A stretch of 64,000 bases of DNA from Pyrocephalus nanus (taxonomy: Eukaryota; Chordata; Aves; Passeriformes; Tyrannidae): contig CM076270.1 of NCBI GenBank assembly GCA_038380795.1, positions 22,088,001-22,152,000 on the forward strand, written 5' to 3'. Of this stretch, positions 26,001-39,480 are shown one piece after another. The notes below the pieces were generated by a model, which saw only the letters and a program-made list of their open reading frames with translations, was not told the origin of the DNA and did no database searches. A program made the translations under genes and the position numbers. How positions within the stretch are numbered: the first letter of the stretch is position 1; each line of letters opens with the position of its first letter.

Positions 26001-27597
26001 AAAAATCTGAGTTCACTCAGTGAACGTGATTTTTAGGTATGAGGTCAGTGGTACATGCTCCTTTAATCAAAGGGTTTGTGTTATGAGGAAGCTTAACTGG
26101 GGCACTGGTTGTTTTCTTTATCTTCCTCCTGGACATGTTGCATGCTCACTTCATCCTAGATTAAGTTATTGCTCTGATACCACCATTACAGTGGAAGTGG
26201 CTGATAAAGCGTGATAGAGACTAATTTTACTACGATTTCAAAACCTTTTTCTCACAAAAATATCATAGGGTGTCTTTTGAGTTTGGGTTGATGTAGAAAG
26301 TGTAGCATTGATAGCTTTTTATTCATCAGGAGTAAGTAAAATGGTTGTGCAGTGAGTGACCTCCAAATGTATTTTTGTTGCATTTATAAGTAAACAGATG
26401 TGATGATCTAGCCAACAAATCCTCCCTTCCAAATGCTCACATCCATATGGCTGCCTGTATTATTGCCATACAAAATAAACAACAGATACAATGCATACTA
26501 TATTATGTTGCTGTTGCTGTTATTCTGAGAAGTTTTATTTTAGAACAGTCATGCGACGAATGTCATTTAAAATTTACCATACAGGCTGATAGCCAGCTTT
26601 GTAATCCAAAGAACCAAGGAAATAAAGCAGAAATCATTATCAGATTGCCAATTAAATCCTGATGTTATTTTCAATAACTCTACCCAGATTTTAGGGCTTC
26701 TGCCCACAACTTTTTCTTGCTTTCAGGGAAGTTGCATGACCTCCTCTCCTTCATTGTTCCACAAATTGCTCAGACCTATGCTGGCCCACTATGTAGGTGG
26801 GTGCATTTTTTTTTTGCTCAGGATTCATTTTGGCTACATTTAAAAGCATATTAGAAGTGTGGGGTCCTAGAGAGTCGGGGAGACTTCTAAAGGGGTTGGA
26901 GCCCCTTTTTTTCTTCTTCCTAAAATCCAGTCGAAGAGGCTCTGTGCTACGGGTGTTCACGGGCTGCCTTCACCTGTGTAAATGAGTGAGCTGGCCTTGC
27001 TCCAGTTCCATTTGGGTGTGTATTCCCATACAACCTCCGGGCTGGTGCCGCCCCGGCACTCTGAGTCATCCTGGAGGAGTTGTGTTGTACCTCCGGAAGG
27101 CAGTCCTTGGCACGCTGTTGTGAAAGATGCCAGGGGGGCGTATGGATCTCAAAGTCCAACTTTGCAGTCGTTTGTTCCCATTCTGCTTTTATTTCTAGTC
27201 TTTTATTTTCCTCCTCACTATTTCTTGATTAACTATGGGATGTGTGATTCTAACTTCTCCTCAGTAGTTAAAATTATCCAGCGTTGCCTCTAACCCAAAA
27301 GTCCCTCTTAGCAAGAGAGATGCACATAGAGCTGTGAAAATGCAGATATTTTGCATGATCCTGTAGAGTTATGATGGTGCCACTATTTCTAGTCTTTTGC
27401 ATTTGTTTGGAAAGTGTCTCCAAGTGTATTGTGAAATTGCGTAGAGTAGAGTAGAATTGAATCAAAACTTGTTATAAAGACTGGATAAAAAATAAAAAAG
27501 ACTTTTCAATCATACTCAGATTGAGTCTTTGCAACTAATCTAGGATGGACTTCATTAATGGAGAAGTACATCCAGTAATACACTCAGCACAATTCAT

Positions 27598-27605
27598 ATG
27601 CAAAT
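27598..27605 (+). promoter_or_regulatory. POU octamer ATGCAAAT
   Basis: A perfect octamer lies within CATATGCAAATTAAAAG. Further perfect copies occur at 49398-49405 and 57481-57488. POU-factor octamers are common in neural enhancers, but a few exact 8-mers are expected by chance in an AT-rich window of this size. Confidence 0.25.
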
Positions 27606-28650
27606 TAAAAGCATTGATCTGTTCTGGTTCAGGGTTTCCAATAACCAAAAAGTACTCCGTGCTGAAGTTCGCTGACACCTGACAAATGTTGTAATTGCCT
27701 GGGACCCGAATTTGGCATTCATGTTACAACCTGAAGGACAGTTACTTGTATAGAAAACGTGCAGAAAGAAGTCTCATAAGCCATTATTTAAAATCAAAAT
27801 TGCAGCTAGTCACGGTCCTAGACATGCACACATGCATATTCACATGCACTTTGGAAATTCTGCCAGAAATCCCTATATAGTAAATGCTGGCAACGTGCAG
27901 CCCCAGTCTGAGAAGCCAGCAGAACTGGTGCTCTGTGCTAGCATTAGAATAATAAGAGTGAATCTTCCTGTACCTTCAGGAAAATGCATCATTTAACCAT
28001 AGCTGTTCCTAAAGTTGAAGAAAAACAAACATTTTCTTTCAGCAAAACAGCTCAGTGCATTGCTCTTTTAAGGGCCATAAATCACAGCTGTATTTTGCTG
28101 GGTTTAATATTAATAAAGATTGCTTTAAGCCTCATCCAGCTGGCAGGCGTCTGTGCCCTTTGCATGTTCTCCTCAGCACTGTTCTGACAGCCTATGTTGT
28201 GCTTCTAGTTATTTATTTATTTTTTCCTGGTACTCCACAGGAAAACATAGTATGGCACTTGATTATTTAATTGGGATGTTAATTTTCTTAGCCTAAAATA
28301 AGAAGTCTGCTCTTGGGTATGCCCCTGAAAAAAAAGAATGTCACACTACTTCTGCAACAGAAGCATCTGGTGAAGGGCATCTTGTGTTGAGTTATGCTAG
28401 ACGAGTGGCTAAAATTTGTATGAAAAAAATGTGTATGTGCACTGCTTAGATTTTTGTGCAATTGGATTAAAACAGGAGCAAGGAGAGATTAGAGAAGAAA
28501 TGGATTGCAGAGACATCATTAGCTGAGGGGTTTATAGTTAATTTGAGACTCCTTTTATTTTTCCTTCTGGGCTTCCTGCTTTAATTTGAATTGTAATCCT
28601 AAGCGCAGTCAGTTTAAAAAATATATATAAAAATAAACAAGCACACCGCA

Positions 28651-28910
28651 AAACCCCGCTAAAACCGACCAAACAAAGGAAGCCCATCACGTGGAGCGTG
28701 TGCTGAGCTCAGGGCCTTCACCATCAGCACAGAGCCAGCAGGCATCTCCTGTGCAGCAGCCGTGGTGGATCCGGCGTGGGTGGGCACAGCTCGGCCCTCA
28801 GGAGAGCCCCGCTGGGCCGGGGGCGGATGCTGAGGCTCCCTGTGCGAGCTGCTGCGAGCCTGTGAATGAGCAGAAGGAGCTGCTGTGGTCCCACAGAAGG
28901 CAGTCATAAG
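28651..28910. other. GC-rich block inside the large intron
   Basis: This is an abruptly GC-rich segment (about 28685-28880) with several CpGs (GGATCCGGCGTGG, GGGCCGGGGGCGG) in AT-rich surroundings. Both strands stay open for 70-80 codons, which is expected from composition. There is no recognisable protein and no good splice donor or acceptor at the edges. It could be a small CpG element, an alternative promoter or a repeat fragment. Confidence 0.35.
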
Positions 28911-31900
28911 TGGAATCGTGGTGGTTTTTTTTTTTTATTTCACTTCTTATTGCACAGTACCCAAGGACCCCGAATGGAAATGAGATTCCTCTGAAACGCT
29001 AACCCGGTGCATGCTGAGCAGAGACAGCTCACAGCGTGAGCTGAAATTGTACCCAACAGGTGACTAAAGGGACAGCTGAAGAGTTAGGGGACTGCTCATT
29101 TCCTTCCCTGTATTAGTAGAGCAAAGAATAAATTGAAGTGTATCCCCAGTGTTTGTGATGAATTACATCCATCAGTACTCTCTGAGAGCTGGAGAGAAAC
29201 AAACGCTGCCAACAGACTGGGGCAGATGCTTCTGGAATGTGTCAAGATTGAGGACACAACAGCCATCTGAAACCCAGAGAAATATTCCTGCCAACAAGCG
29301 TGTTTCTTGACAAAATGGTAACATTTCAAAAGATCAAAAATGAGAGTAACTGCAGGGTTTTCCATAAATTAATAAGATTTACCTGGGTTTAATCCATTTC
29401 TCCTTTTGGTGGATTATATAGGGCGTATCTCACCAGTAGATCCTCTGCGAGCTGAGGGCACTTTAGTTATTGAGATCACATGTTGGAGCCATTAAGTGAA
29501 TTGCTTTTTACAGCCTTTCCCTGAATGCTGGGGCAAATGCCGTATTTCATACCCTTAGCTAATTTTATGCTGTAATTTAATTTCTGAAACATACTTTTAA
29601 TTGAATCTATAAAGACAAAAGGAAACTGCTGAGTCCTTTAGTATTGCAAAAAGAGATTGTTTAAAAATGTAGCCCATCCAGAGAATAATCTTCTATAATT
29701 AAACTCAGAGTTTGTTTTACTTCTCTGTATGCAGCTACGGAGAAGCAAATTCCTGGTGCCTACAGAAAGCTCAGGGCTGAAAGAGAGGTATTGGGGAATG
29801 TGGGAAGTTATTTATCTTATGCTCAGCTTTGTAACTCTGATGAGACAGTCCTGCAGCCATCCACAATATACATGTCTGAATAAGTAAACAAAGAGAGGCT
29901 AATTAAAAAATTAGCCTGCTAACACCAAAATCATGTTAGTAAGAGCTCTGACTAGTGAACTCATTTTTCTAATTTTTTGTTAATGAGATGAACTTGAGAG
30001 AGATATCAAAAATTTTATCATAAACGAAACTGAGCATTGCAACAAAATCAGTTATTTGCATCTAGAGACTGCATCTGATATTTTAGTGGTTAGATTCTGA
30101 TATTTGTCTTCCAGAGGCAGATAGATTCAAGGTAGTTTCAGAAAAAAAATCCATATAATCTGTTATGCAATTTTGTTTGGGGAGAAACATCTTGATTGGG
30201 TCAGCAGGAATGCAGGTCTTCAATTTTATGGTCATCCGATTAAAAATAATGGCAGTCAATGCTAAATGCTGCCCACTAAGGGAGAGGAAATCCTAGAGCA
30301 TCACTCTGTATTTTAGTATTCTGATTCCTTTAAATCAGCAAGAGATTTGCAATGGAGATTTTTTTTTTGCTACCTTAGAAAAACCTGTGGATATATTTTG
30401 GGAGTGAGACGTGTATTGGAACATGAGGAATCTAAGTGTAGAGTAAGAAGCAAAAGGTTAAAAAGAGAAGGATCTGAATTTAACCCATGAAGCTCTAGCA
30501 GAGTATCTTCTAATAAGGTGCAAGAACAGAGACAACATCATCTTTACATGCTGAGAGAGCTCTGCACTTCAGATGCCCTGAGTTGGTAGCAATTACAGGT
30601 GTGAATGGTGCTGTAGATTTCAAGAGCAGCCCCATGTAAATGATGGGCAGAGGTAGGAAGCCAGTGTAGGGGTGCAGGGAATCTATTTGGCTTTAACGAA
30701 AATTGAATTTTTATTTGGTTTTCTGGCTGGAAGGAAACAGAATCAATCATCTTTTTCAATACAGGTTATCAATTTCCAGGTGCTTCTACAAGCATGGAGA
30801 CAAAGGGCTGACTTTTATTAAAAACTTCAATTACATTGAGGTCTATCTGCTTTTACATATTTGCTCAGAGGCTTGAGCACTCTTTATGGTTAGACTCCTT
30901 GTAAATTTTTGCTTAAAGGCTGTTCTGTATCTAAAATTATTTCAGGACTTTTAGATATCTTTTCTCTAGGAGCAGTAACACACAGGAATACCCTCTGTAT
31001 GTCTGTTAAACACTGAAGGCCAAGGTATGCCAGAAGTCTTTGGGCATTTTGTATTAGATTCTGGCATCATAGGGAGGTTCCTGAAAGTGCAGAAACAACG
31101 TGTCTCACTGGAACTGACATCAGTCTGGTAATACAGTCCTATGGCTACCCCTAGAGAGACAGAATCACCTCAATAAGCCTGGCTTGGGGTTGCAAGTAAC
31201 TCCAGCTGTATTCCATCACGGGCTAGGAATGGCAACCCATATGATGCAGGTCTTTATTAGCCCGCTGTATTAGCAAGCTGCTTAATTTTGGTACCAGATG
31301 TTCAAACTCCGATGATGAAACTCTACCTCAGTGTCAGCAGCATCTTCCACGGGAATCTCCTGCATTGACTCTCAGCCTGTGCATTTCCAGAGTAAAAAAG
31401 GCAATGACTGAATTTTAGAGTTGGTTTGATGTGATTTTTGTTATTTCAGTAGAATACTCATCCCCCATTCTTCTCTCTGTCAGTTCATAGAGTTTAGAGG
31501 GTTGAAGCAGAAATACAGTATTCTTTCTATTTCACTGTAAAAGTATTCTGAAATTCATGAACTGCAGTTTATGCCAAAATGCAGCTGCTTTTGAAGACTG
31601 AACCTTTATCATTTGTGTTACTTGGCTATTGTTCTGAGATTAAAAGGTTTTAATGAGTATATCACAAATGCCATTTAAGAGATAATTTAAAATTGTTTCA
31701 GCTTTACATCTGAGCTGTTAGGCAAAGCAAAGAGCAGCTATTTTTTTTCCTAGGAAATCGTATTCCTGCATTTCTTCATCTGAATTCTGCTACATCCGTG
31801 ATGAAGCGGATCAAGAACTGCATATGTACTTGCCATGGCAACCCCTGTATCACATGATGCACACACTAGTTCAGCCAAAGAGCTTCATGGCTTATTAAAC

Positions 31901-34900
31901 AGGCACACACAGACCCAGACACACACCATTTGGCCATGTGACTGCTCTAGTCCGGGCAGCTTTTTAAAGGGAAACTGTGTTTTGAGCATCATAGTGTTTT
32001 CACCAGCATTGTTTTGCCCAAGTTCCTTTCTCTCCTCCTAGATGCTGTGTTGAGCTTTTTAAAAAATGGATGAAGGTTTATAAGTGTCTGCTCATAGATT
32101 TTTTTTTCTTCTGTCTTTTGTTTGGAAAAAAATCTGTTTCTTAAGATAGTGGGGTTTTTAATTGGTATTTTTAAAATTAGATATTAAGGGGCTCTTTGCA
32201 ATTGAGTGAGCTATGGTGAACATACTGTTTTTCTGGACACATTTTCTGCTCTCACCTCCTAGATTTTATTACATTTTAGGAGAGTAAATGAGGACAGAGA
32301 AAAAAAACCACACAAGAAAGCCAACCCTGGTCCATTCCATTATCAACAAAGCATTCCCAAAACTACTTTGCTCTTTGCTGCTTCGTAAACTTCCTCTTTG
32401 ACTTGCTGATGACAATGATCTCTAACTCCTCACCCAACAAAATGTAGCCCGATAGAAGTTTTTCCTAACTTTGTTTAAAAGAAGTTATGTGTGGCACTTA
32501 AGAAAACTGAAGGGCTCACACCCCAAAGGAACGAGCAGTAGTGTGCAAAGAGAAGTTAAGAGATGGGGCTGGACTGAAGCACGTCTGACGTTAATGTCCC
32601 TGAAGGGGAGGAGAACAGCACCAGTGCAGCCTTGCCCCGATTCCTTTGCTGTAGGGCAGGTGCAGTGCACACCACTGCCAGTGTCATCTCTGCTGACACT
32701 GTTCTTGAGGAGGAGCACACTGTTGCACTGTGAAAGAGCTGCTGAAGCACTGATTCTTTACTAAAACAAGATGCAATGGAAAGGAATCACTTTCCCATTC
32801 TCTTTTTTGCTTCTCTGTCCGGTGCCTGATTGAAGCAGTATGGTTTTCTTTGTCCTCTAGTTCAGACCTGAGGTTTTTGTGGCAAACACTTCATTTGAGC
32901 CCAGCTACATCATCAGGTGCCTGACTCAAATGAAGAACACTGTGCAACAAAACATTGTGAAATACTGTATTAGTCTTAATTAGTTATTGCCAAAAAACAC
33001 TTGAAGTTATTCAAGCTCCTGTCTGCTATGCAGATCCAATTTATCAAGCGTTATAGAAAAACCAACTCTTAAGTACATGTGCTGAAGTTAATAACTTTTG
33101 TGATTTATGGTGTTGCTTTTGAACTTGAGGAAAATCTATTTTCAATGCTCAGTTCCAGTCTGTCAGATTTTCCTCTTCATTTCCCAAGTAATCAGTCAAG
33201 GTGCGAATACTGATAATCAACACTATTCAGGGAGAGACTGCTGGTTCCTTGTGTTCTTTATAATATGAGTTTATTGTTTGGTTACCATCTTGGGGGAGAT
33301 CCATGGTAAAGGAACAATAACCTTCTTTAGGAATTATTTTAGAGAGGTACTTGTACCTAAATTGACCACTAAACAGAGAAGGAGCATTATTTGTGTTATT
33401 AGGGTTACAGTGAGAAAGGTGCTCTCTTCTGAAGGGTGTGTCCATGCATCTCTGCCAGCAACTGTACAAGGATTTGAATACAAAATCAACCTTTGAGTAA
33501 GGAAACATTTAAGATGATATGCAACAAAAAAATCTTTTGGCAGAATGAGGTGTTATAGGTTACAGTTTTTATTTCATTTTAAGACTACTAATTTTTCGGT
33601 ATCTTTAATTTGTTAGTGATACCTGCCCTGATATATTATTAAGAGGGAAAGAAAACTTAGAGATCATTTCTTTTCCAGGAAGGCACTGAACAAAGGCCCT
33701 CTTGGCTCTGCTAAAATGCAGTGAAGATTTTGACATGTGCTCCTAGCAGTCTGCTGTTGCTGTGTTGTGCTGCATCTGCAGAAGGGGAGTAGTGGCAGCA
33801 ATATTTCCCCTTTTGTGAAACAGCCTTTTAGAATTCCTTCATTCCTACAAGTGGGATTGCATTTTCAAAAAAAGATTACCACAATCTTTTTTTTTTTTTT
33901 CCCCGAGAAACTGGCCCAAATCTCTCTTCCATTCCAAAATTTCGAATTTTGATTATTCAGTAATTAATGAGTTTTGCCTTCTAAAGGTTTATATTTAAAC
34001 CTCAGGTTTCTATACTGTTTGTTTGCAGTTATGGCAGTGGAAAAAGCTATTTCAGCTCGTGACAAAATATTTTGACTAGCCTCTTCCTACTTAGTCATTT
34101 GTTTGTCCTCAGTGTATGTTTATTGTGAATTGTCTTCCCAAGAGATTATAAACAAGATGGTAGCTGTCACTGGATGATCTTTGCTGTCATTTATTGGCGT
34201 GCTGATCCAGAAGGTTCTGTGTGAAATGGATTTGTCAGACTGGGTCTAAAATCTGTGGAAATAATGTCATATACCAGAATACATCAGAAAAAAAACCCCA
34301 ATAACTTCGTTGCAAGACATTTAGGGTTGCTAAGAGACAGAACGTAATTATCTGCCAATTTGTTTACCATTCCCAAACACTTGGAAGGGGGAGAGCTGTG
34401 GGCTGCCCTGAATTCTAAGCTATGTGCAAAATAAGCTGAATGCATTTTCTTGTCAAATGCAGTTTTAAGGGCATTTGGAAGAGATATGAGAGCTCTGACC
34501 TGTATTTTTTTCTATGTGTAAATATCGGTTATTTTAATTTCCCTCTCACTCCCCTTAACTAACAGAAAAAAATGTGGAAAAAAATGAAATGTGTTGCTAT
34601 ATACAGATTTTCTAGTAAGAGAATTAATGGCTGTGCTTGCCTGAAAATCATATATTCTTACTTTAACCGTAGCAGTGCAAGGTGGTCCTGTGTTGTGATT
34701 CCATTATTAATGTGTGCTGATGTTAATGTGAGGCTGACCACCATGAGTCACTCACTCATTTTGTGTTTCTTTTTCTAAAATGTTTGTGTTGTGCTTGCAC
34801 TTTGAAATAAGTACTGCTATTTATTTTGGGTGCAAACTAAGTTTGTTCCACAATGAAGTTTACATTTCTCTGTGTCACTGTGCCTATTATGGAGACAGTG

Positions 34901-35440
34901 TAAGATTTATGCCATCCTAAGCTATTCATTGGGTTGGTTTTAAAGGTATGCATCTGGTAAATGAGGTACAGGCTGTAAACAGAGAGAAGCAGAGCTTTCT
35001 CTCCCTGTTTTCAGAAAGGGAACATCTTCCATTGCTTTTTCTTTAATGGAAATAAATATTCATTTTTAGCCAGTGTGAAAACCCTAGCTTTTAAAATTGA
35101 AAAACTCACCACAATTCTAAAGGAACAAGCACTTCTGAGCAGCCTAATAGGAAGCTCAAGCCTGAATTCATGTTCAGTCAGTGTCTCTGACAATGCAGTG
35201 CTGAAGGATGTCCATACAGATGTATCACTGTTTTGTGGGACACTGCTCTGTGAGGGTTAGGACACGCTGTCCTGGTACTTGGCCTCTGCACCTTGCCCCA
35301 GCAAGGGCTGTGAATCTTTCTGTTCACTGGAGTTCATTGGGACAGATGAAAGCAGATGTTTTTACCAAGCTTCAGCAAAGCCAAACTTCAGGTCAATTCC
35401 TCAAAAAAATTGTCCCAGAACAACTTTATCTGGCAAAGCC

Positions 35441-35460
35441 TTTTTTTTTTTTTTTTTTTT
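35441..35460. repeat. poly-T tract (T20)
   Basis: A run of 20 T residues between unique sequences. It is a simple homopolymer with no flanking target-site duplication seen. Confidence 0.95.
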
Positions 35461-36248
35461 GGTAGAGGCTGGTAGCCTCTCACCTCCTCTCCAGCTCTTC
35501 AGGGAAGCAGATTGGAGATACAGGGAGACTGTATCAGTCCCTCAGTGTCACTGTAGCTCATTCTCTGATCCTTGTGGTTGCAAAAGGAGTCTTGGTTAAG
35601 TTCTGATGAAACACCTCTTGAAGTCTGTGTCAGCAGCACAGAGCTACAGGCACATTGGCCTGTGTCACAGGTGATCATTCTTTTAACTTCAGCTGGTAGC
35701 AATCCAACAGTAGAAGTCTGGATTGGGTAGGCAAAGGGTTAAATCCCGGTTTTCCCCCCAGCACCTGCTCACTGCTCTGGAAAGCTGTGTCTTAGGCCAC
35801 AGGAGCCCAGCAAGGGCTTTCTAGTGGTTGCTTCTCTTCTTTTTGGGGTGCCAGTGATCTGCTGTTGGCTCCCATGTGTAACACAGACCAAATGGCACAT
35901 TGCCTAAAGGGAAGGAGCTGAGTCTCTGGCAGTGAAGTCTGGGAGGGCAAAGCTTTGTCACTGGGTGATCTATTTTGACTTCACTGCCACTGCCCAATGC
36001 TGTGTCTGGCTGCAGAAAGCCCTGAGGATAAAGCCTGAGAAAAAACCCCCATGAAGGGGTTTGCTACAGGTATTTTATTTTGTTGCTGTGTGACAACTTT
36101 TTTCTACTTCACACTAAACATGTAGTCGGGAAAAAATAGGGTCATTTAAATAATATTCCTTTACACATTTTGGCTTCTAGATGCACAAATGTCAAGATAA
36201 AAAAGAATTGAATCAGAAACTTCTCCCCCTCTTTGTACAGAATCCTTC

Positions 36249-36348
36249 TTTTTTTTTTTTTTTTTCTTGTTTTCTTTCATTTTTCAGAATTACTTTGGGG
36301 TGTTCCTTGAGAGCAAACGAAATACAGTGGCAAAAAAAAAAAAAAAAA
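36249..36348. repeat. poly-T and poly-A pair
   Basis: T17 (36249-36265) and A17 (36332-36348) lie 66 bases apart and can in principle pair as an inverted repeat. No internal sequence was recognised, so it is more likely two independent homopolymers than a retroelement. Confidence 0.8.
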
Positions 36349-38639
36349 GTGAGGTTAGTTCTTTTTAACATTGTTTTGCCCGTTTCATGGAAATAAGGGA
36401 AGGAAAAAGCTTTTTTCAGTCTATATCGTTAATGGCAAGGTCATCAGAACTGCATATTTATTGTAGACCTCCTATTAAACTAATAGACAGACTGATTTGG
36501 GGCAATCTCAGTGCTTCAGCAAACTTGAGCCCGGACTGCAAGGTCTAGACAAAGTGATAGCTGTGTTGCCAGGTTTTATGTGTGTGTTGAGCACTGCAGT
36601 TCTGGTGAGTGCAAGGTTTTACAGGACACAGCAGTCACCTTCTGGGTTTGTAAAGCTGGGGATCTTTTGGTTTTGCAAACCTCAGCTGTGCTCATGAGCA
36701 GAAGGGGTTCAGGTATAACCACTTTCAGATTTAATTTTGCACTATATCCAAATGTAAATGCTTCCACCTATGTGACCCAGGTGTTAAAGTTGTAACAGAA
36801 GGTGCCTGGATAAGCAGGATTGCCTGAACATTTACTGTGTGGCTGTAAGTAACTTAGAATTTGCAAGGGGGTGCCATCTCCATATGGTGCAGACCTACCA
36901 GAGCTTTTGGTGTAAGAGGCTGCAGTAGCCTTAGGATAGCTAAGGTGAGTGGAACTTGTTCAGAAGGGTGAGCATGAAATGACAGCTTGAGAGAGAAATA
37001 CACTGCCTGCTCTTTTTCTCTCCTTCTCAGTGAAGTCAAAACACTGATCTTTTTTTCTGGTTTGAACTAAAACAGATTTCAGGTTGGTTGATTGAAAATG
37101 ATTCTTTGCTTCCTCGGTGGTGTCTTCAGTTTGCAAGAATTTTCAGTTTCTCCCTTGTGTTTATGAGACCAGAGGATATAAAGATATCTAATCTTGCTGG
37201 TTTCCCACTGTGTTTTTAAAAACTTGTGATATTTATTAGAACCAGTCAAAGAGCAGCAGAAGTAATTTGATGAATAATTTGCTTGACAAGCAGTGGCAAA
37301 GTTCCTTAGATGATTCATACTCTCCGATTGCCTCACCTTTGTAGTTGCTTTGTTTCCACTGCTGTGTCCTCATTTGTCTCCTTTCTTGCAATACTTTCTG
37401 CTGAAAGTGATGCAAATCACTTTTCCCAGTCCTTTTCATCTTTCTCTGTGTGTGTGCATAGGAAACAGCGAAACATATCCTAATGTGAGCATTTTTGAGC
37501 CTGTGGTGGCTGAGGCTTTCACAGCATGCACTCAGACCCTGCTCTGAGCCCACTCACCTGAACTTAGAAGGGGAGCAGGAGATCCAGTTGTGCAAACTGG
37601 AACAAATCTCTCTCATGGCTTTCTGAAGCATTCAGGAGCAAATTTAACTTAATCTTCAAAGTAGCCAGTTTTCTCTCATTGCAGTTTTTCGAACCTCATT
37701 GCATACATGATTAAATATTTAGTTTCCAGCCTAAAGCAAGTAGGCGTAGGGAGTAGAGTTCTCAGTCTCTGGCATTTTTTATTTTTAATTTTTATTTATC
37801 AAGTGTCTCAAAGCAACAGAAGGAGAGTTCTTCCCAACAAGGCACAATCTGTGACCATTTTTCATAAGATGGAATCTCCTCTTCTTATAACAGCTGTTTT
37901 GCTCTTCTTTTAGGGCCTTTATGCGTATTTATGGAGGAAACTTTTAAGATGGTTTAGTGTTTATCCTCTTCCTTGCAGATTGATGCTTTTGATATGTTTT
38001 TTTGTTGGTTTTTAATGGGAATGTGTGATGGGTCTGTGGTCAGATTATGCTGTAACCACACTGGAAAAAAACCCTGGGTGGTCAAAAATCTTCACAGTTT
38101 TGTAATCATAATGAAGGCTTATATGCCAGTTCTAATTGCTGCAAGTGAACCATTTCCTGACCATGCTAATGGCTCATCCTATTACCATAACTGTGTCTCA
38201 GCCATGGTAGCATACCTGTTGATTTAGGGTAGTAGTTATAAAGAAAAATAGAATGAAGCACTCCCCACTGCAGAAGATGTTAAATTTGCTTTCACTTTGA
38301 TTTCATTGTATTTGTCTAGATGAGAAGCCAGGAATAGATTCCAACTGGATTCTGTTAATGAATAAATCTTTAATCAATGGATCTTCAATCAGTGACTTCT
38401 CCAACTTTTCCCAAACCACAATTTGTCCTGAAGCAGTGAAGGGTAACATCATATCTAATGCAACTTCTTTTATTTACTGGAATAACATTTGGGATGAACT
38501 TATCCTGAACTTTATTTGCAGTAAGCCATTGGTGAAATGTTGGTTTTTTCATCTCTGCTTGTGTTATTCCTGATGAGTAGCCTGTTGCATTTTTGATGCT
38601 ATTAAAATAAGAATGCTGATATAGGCTCCTGATTCAGCT

Positions 38640-39480
38640 CCTATTCATTATTCATTCGTACTCCAAATAAATAGTTCCTTCCTTGCTCCTCGCTATCAGC
38701 CATCACGCTGCTGAAACTGCTAGAGATTGCAGTAAGCAAAACAAAAAGGTCACGAGCACTCCAGGTCTTTTGACACTGCTGCAGCAATCCTTCCTTACAA
38801 TTGCATAAGCAAGCAACAAATACAGAACAATCAGTTGCCTTCCTCGGCTCAGCACTGCATGATCATTAGTGGCTTTCCACCGTGTGGAGTTGTTCTCCCC
38901 CCTTCCCCAAGGGAGATGAAATCCCACCTGAGAAGTTGTTTCTTCTCAAGCTGATGCATATGCCAGCTGTTTCACATCTCCTTTCTTTGAAGGTGTGACA
39001 GGCTGTGAAGGAGCAGCCGAGGTGGCGCTGACATCGCGTGCGATGCAGAGAGGGCTCTGCATCCCGGTGTTCACTCAGCAAATCAAGGGCATCGAATTAA
39101 GGCAGTCGGTCCCACATGCCATTTGACAGTAATGGTGTGTTAAACTCGCTACTCTCTGTGCATTTGAGGGTTTACTTGCAAAATCACCGTGCTTTTTGAT
39201 AGGACGGTCCCTGATTTGTGCTCGGCCAGGATTTTTCTGACTCTCTGTGGGATGCTTGAAAAAAGAGGGCGCTGAGAGGAGTTTCATTCTGCCTCGTGAC
39301 AGCTGTGAAAGAGCCAGAGATAAGCAGTGCCTGAAACCTGGAGGCATGTGGTGATAACACCTCCGTGTGCCTCTGGCACCTGGGAGGAATTGGGTCAAGA
39401 GGAGCAGCTTGCACTTCTGATGTTTATGAGCATGATGGAGATCTTGCTGCCTGTAAACCTTCTGTGCCATCAAAGACAGC
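38640..39480. promoter_or_regulatory. GC/CpG-richer block with CTCF-like cores (candidate element)
   Basis: Compared with its surroundings this block keeps more CpGs. It contains AGGTGGCGC at 39020-39028 and AGAGGGCGC at 39264-39272. Both fit the AGRKGGCGC core of the CTCF motif, in the same orientation and 244 bases apart. The 5' half of the CTCF motif (CCACN) is poor at both. A 9-bp hairpin lies between them at 39042-39063. The minus-strand open frames across it do not resemble known proteins. Insulator or enhancer function is inferred only. Confidence 0.25.
39042..39063. repeat. 9-bp perfect hairpin, 4-nt loop
   Basis: GATGCAGAG at 39042-39050 and CTCTGCATC at 39055-39063 are exact complements around AGGG. 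It sits just downstream of a CTCF-like core. A stem of this length is not rare by chance. Confidence 0.6.

Larger units (their letters stand above)
28911..38639 (+). other. NYAP2 large intron, part 2
   Basis: This is AT-rich non-coding intron with several homopolymer tracts (35441-35460, 36249-36265, 36332-36348). The open frames present are short and unrelated to known proteins. No splice-flanked coding exon was recognised. Confidence 0.65.
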
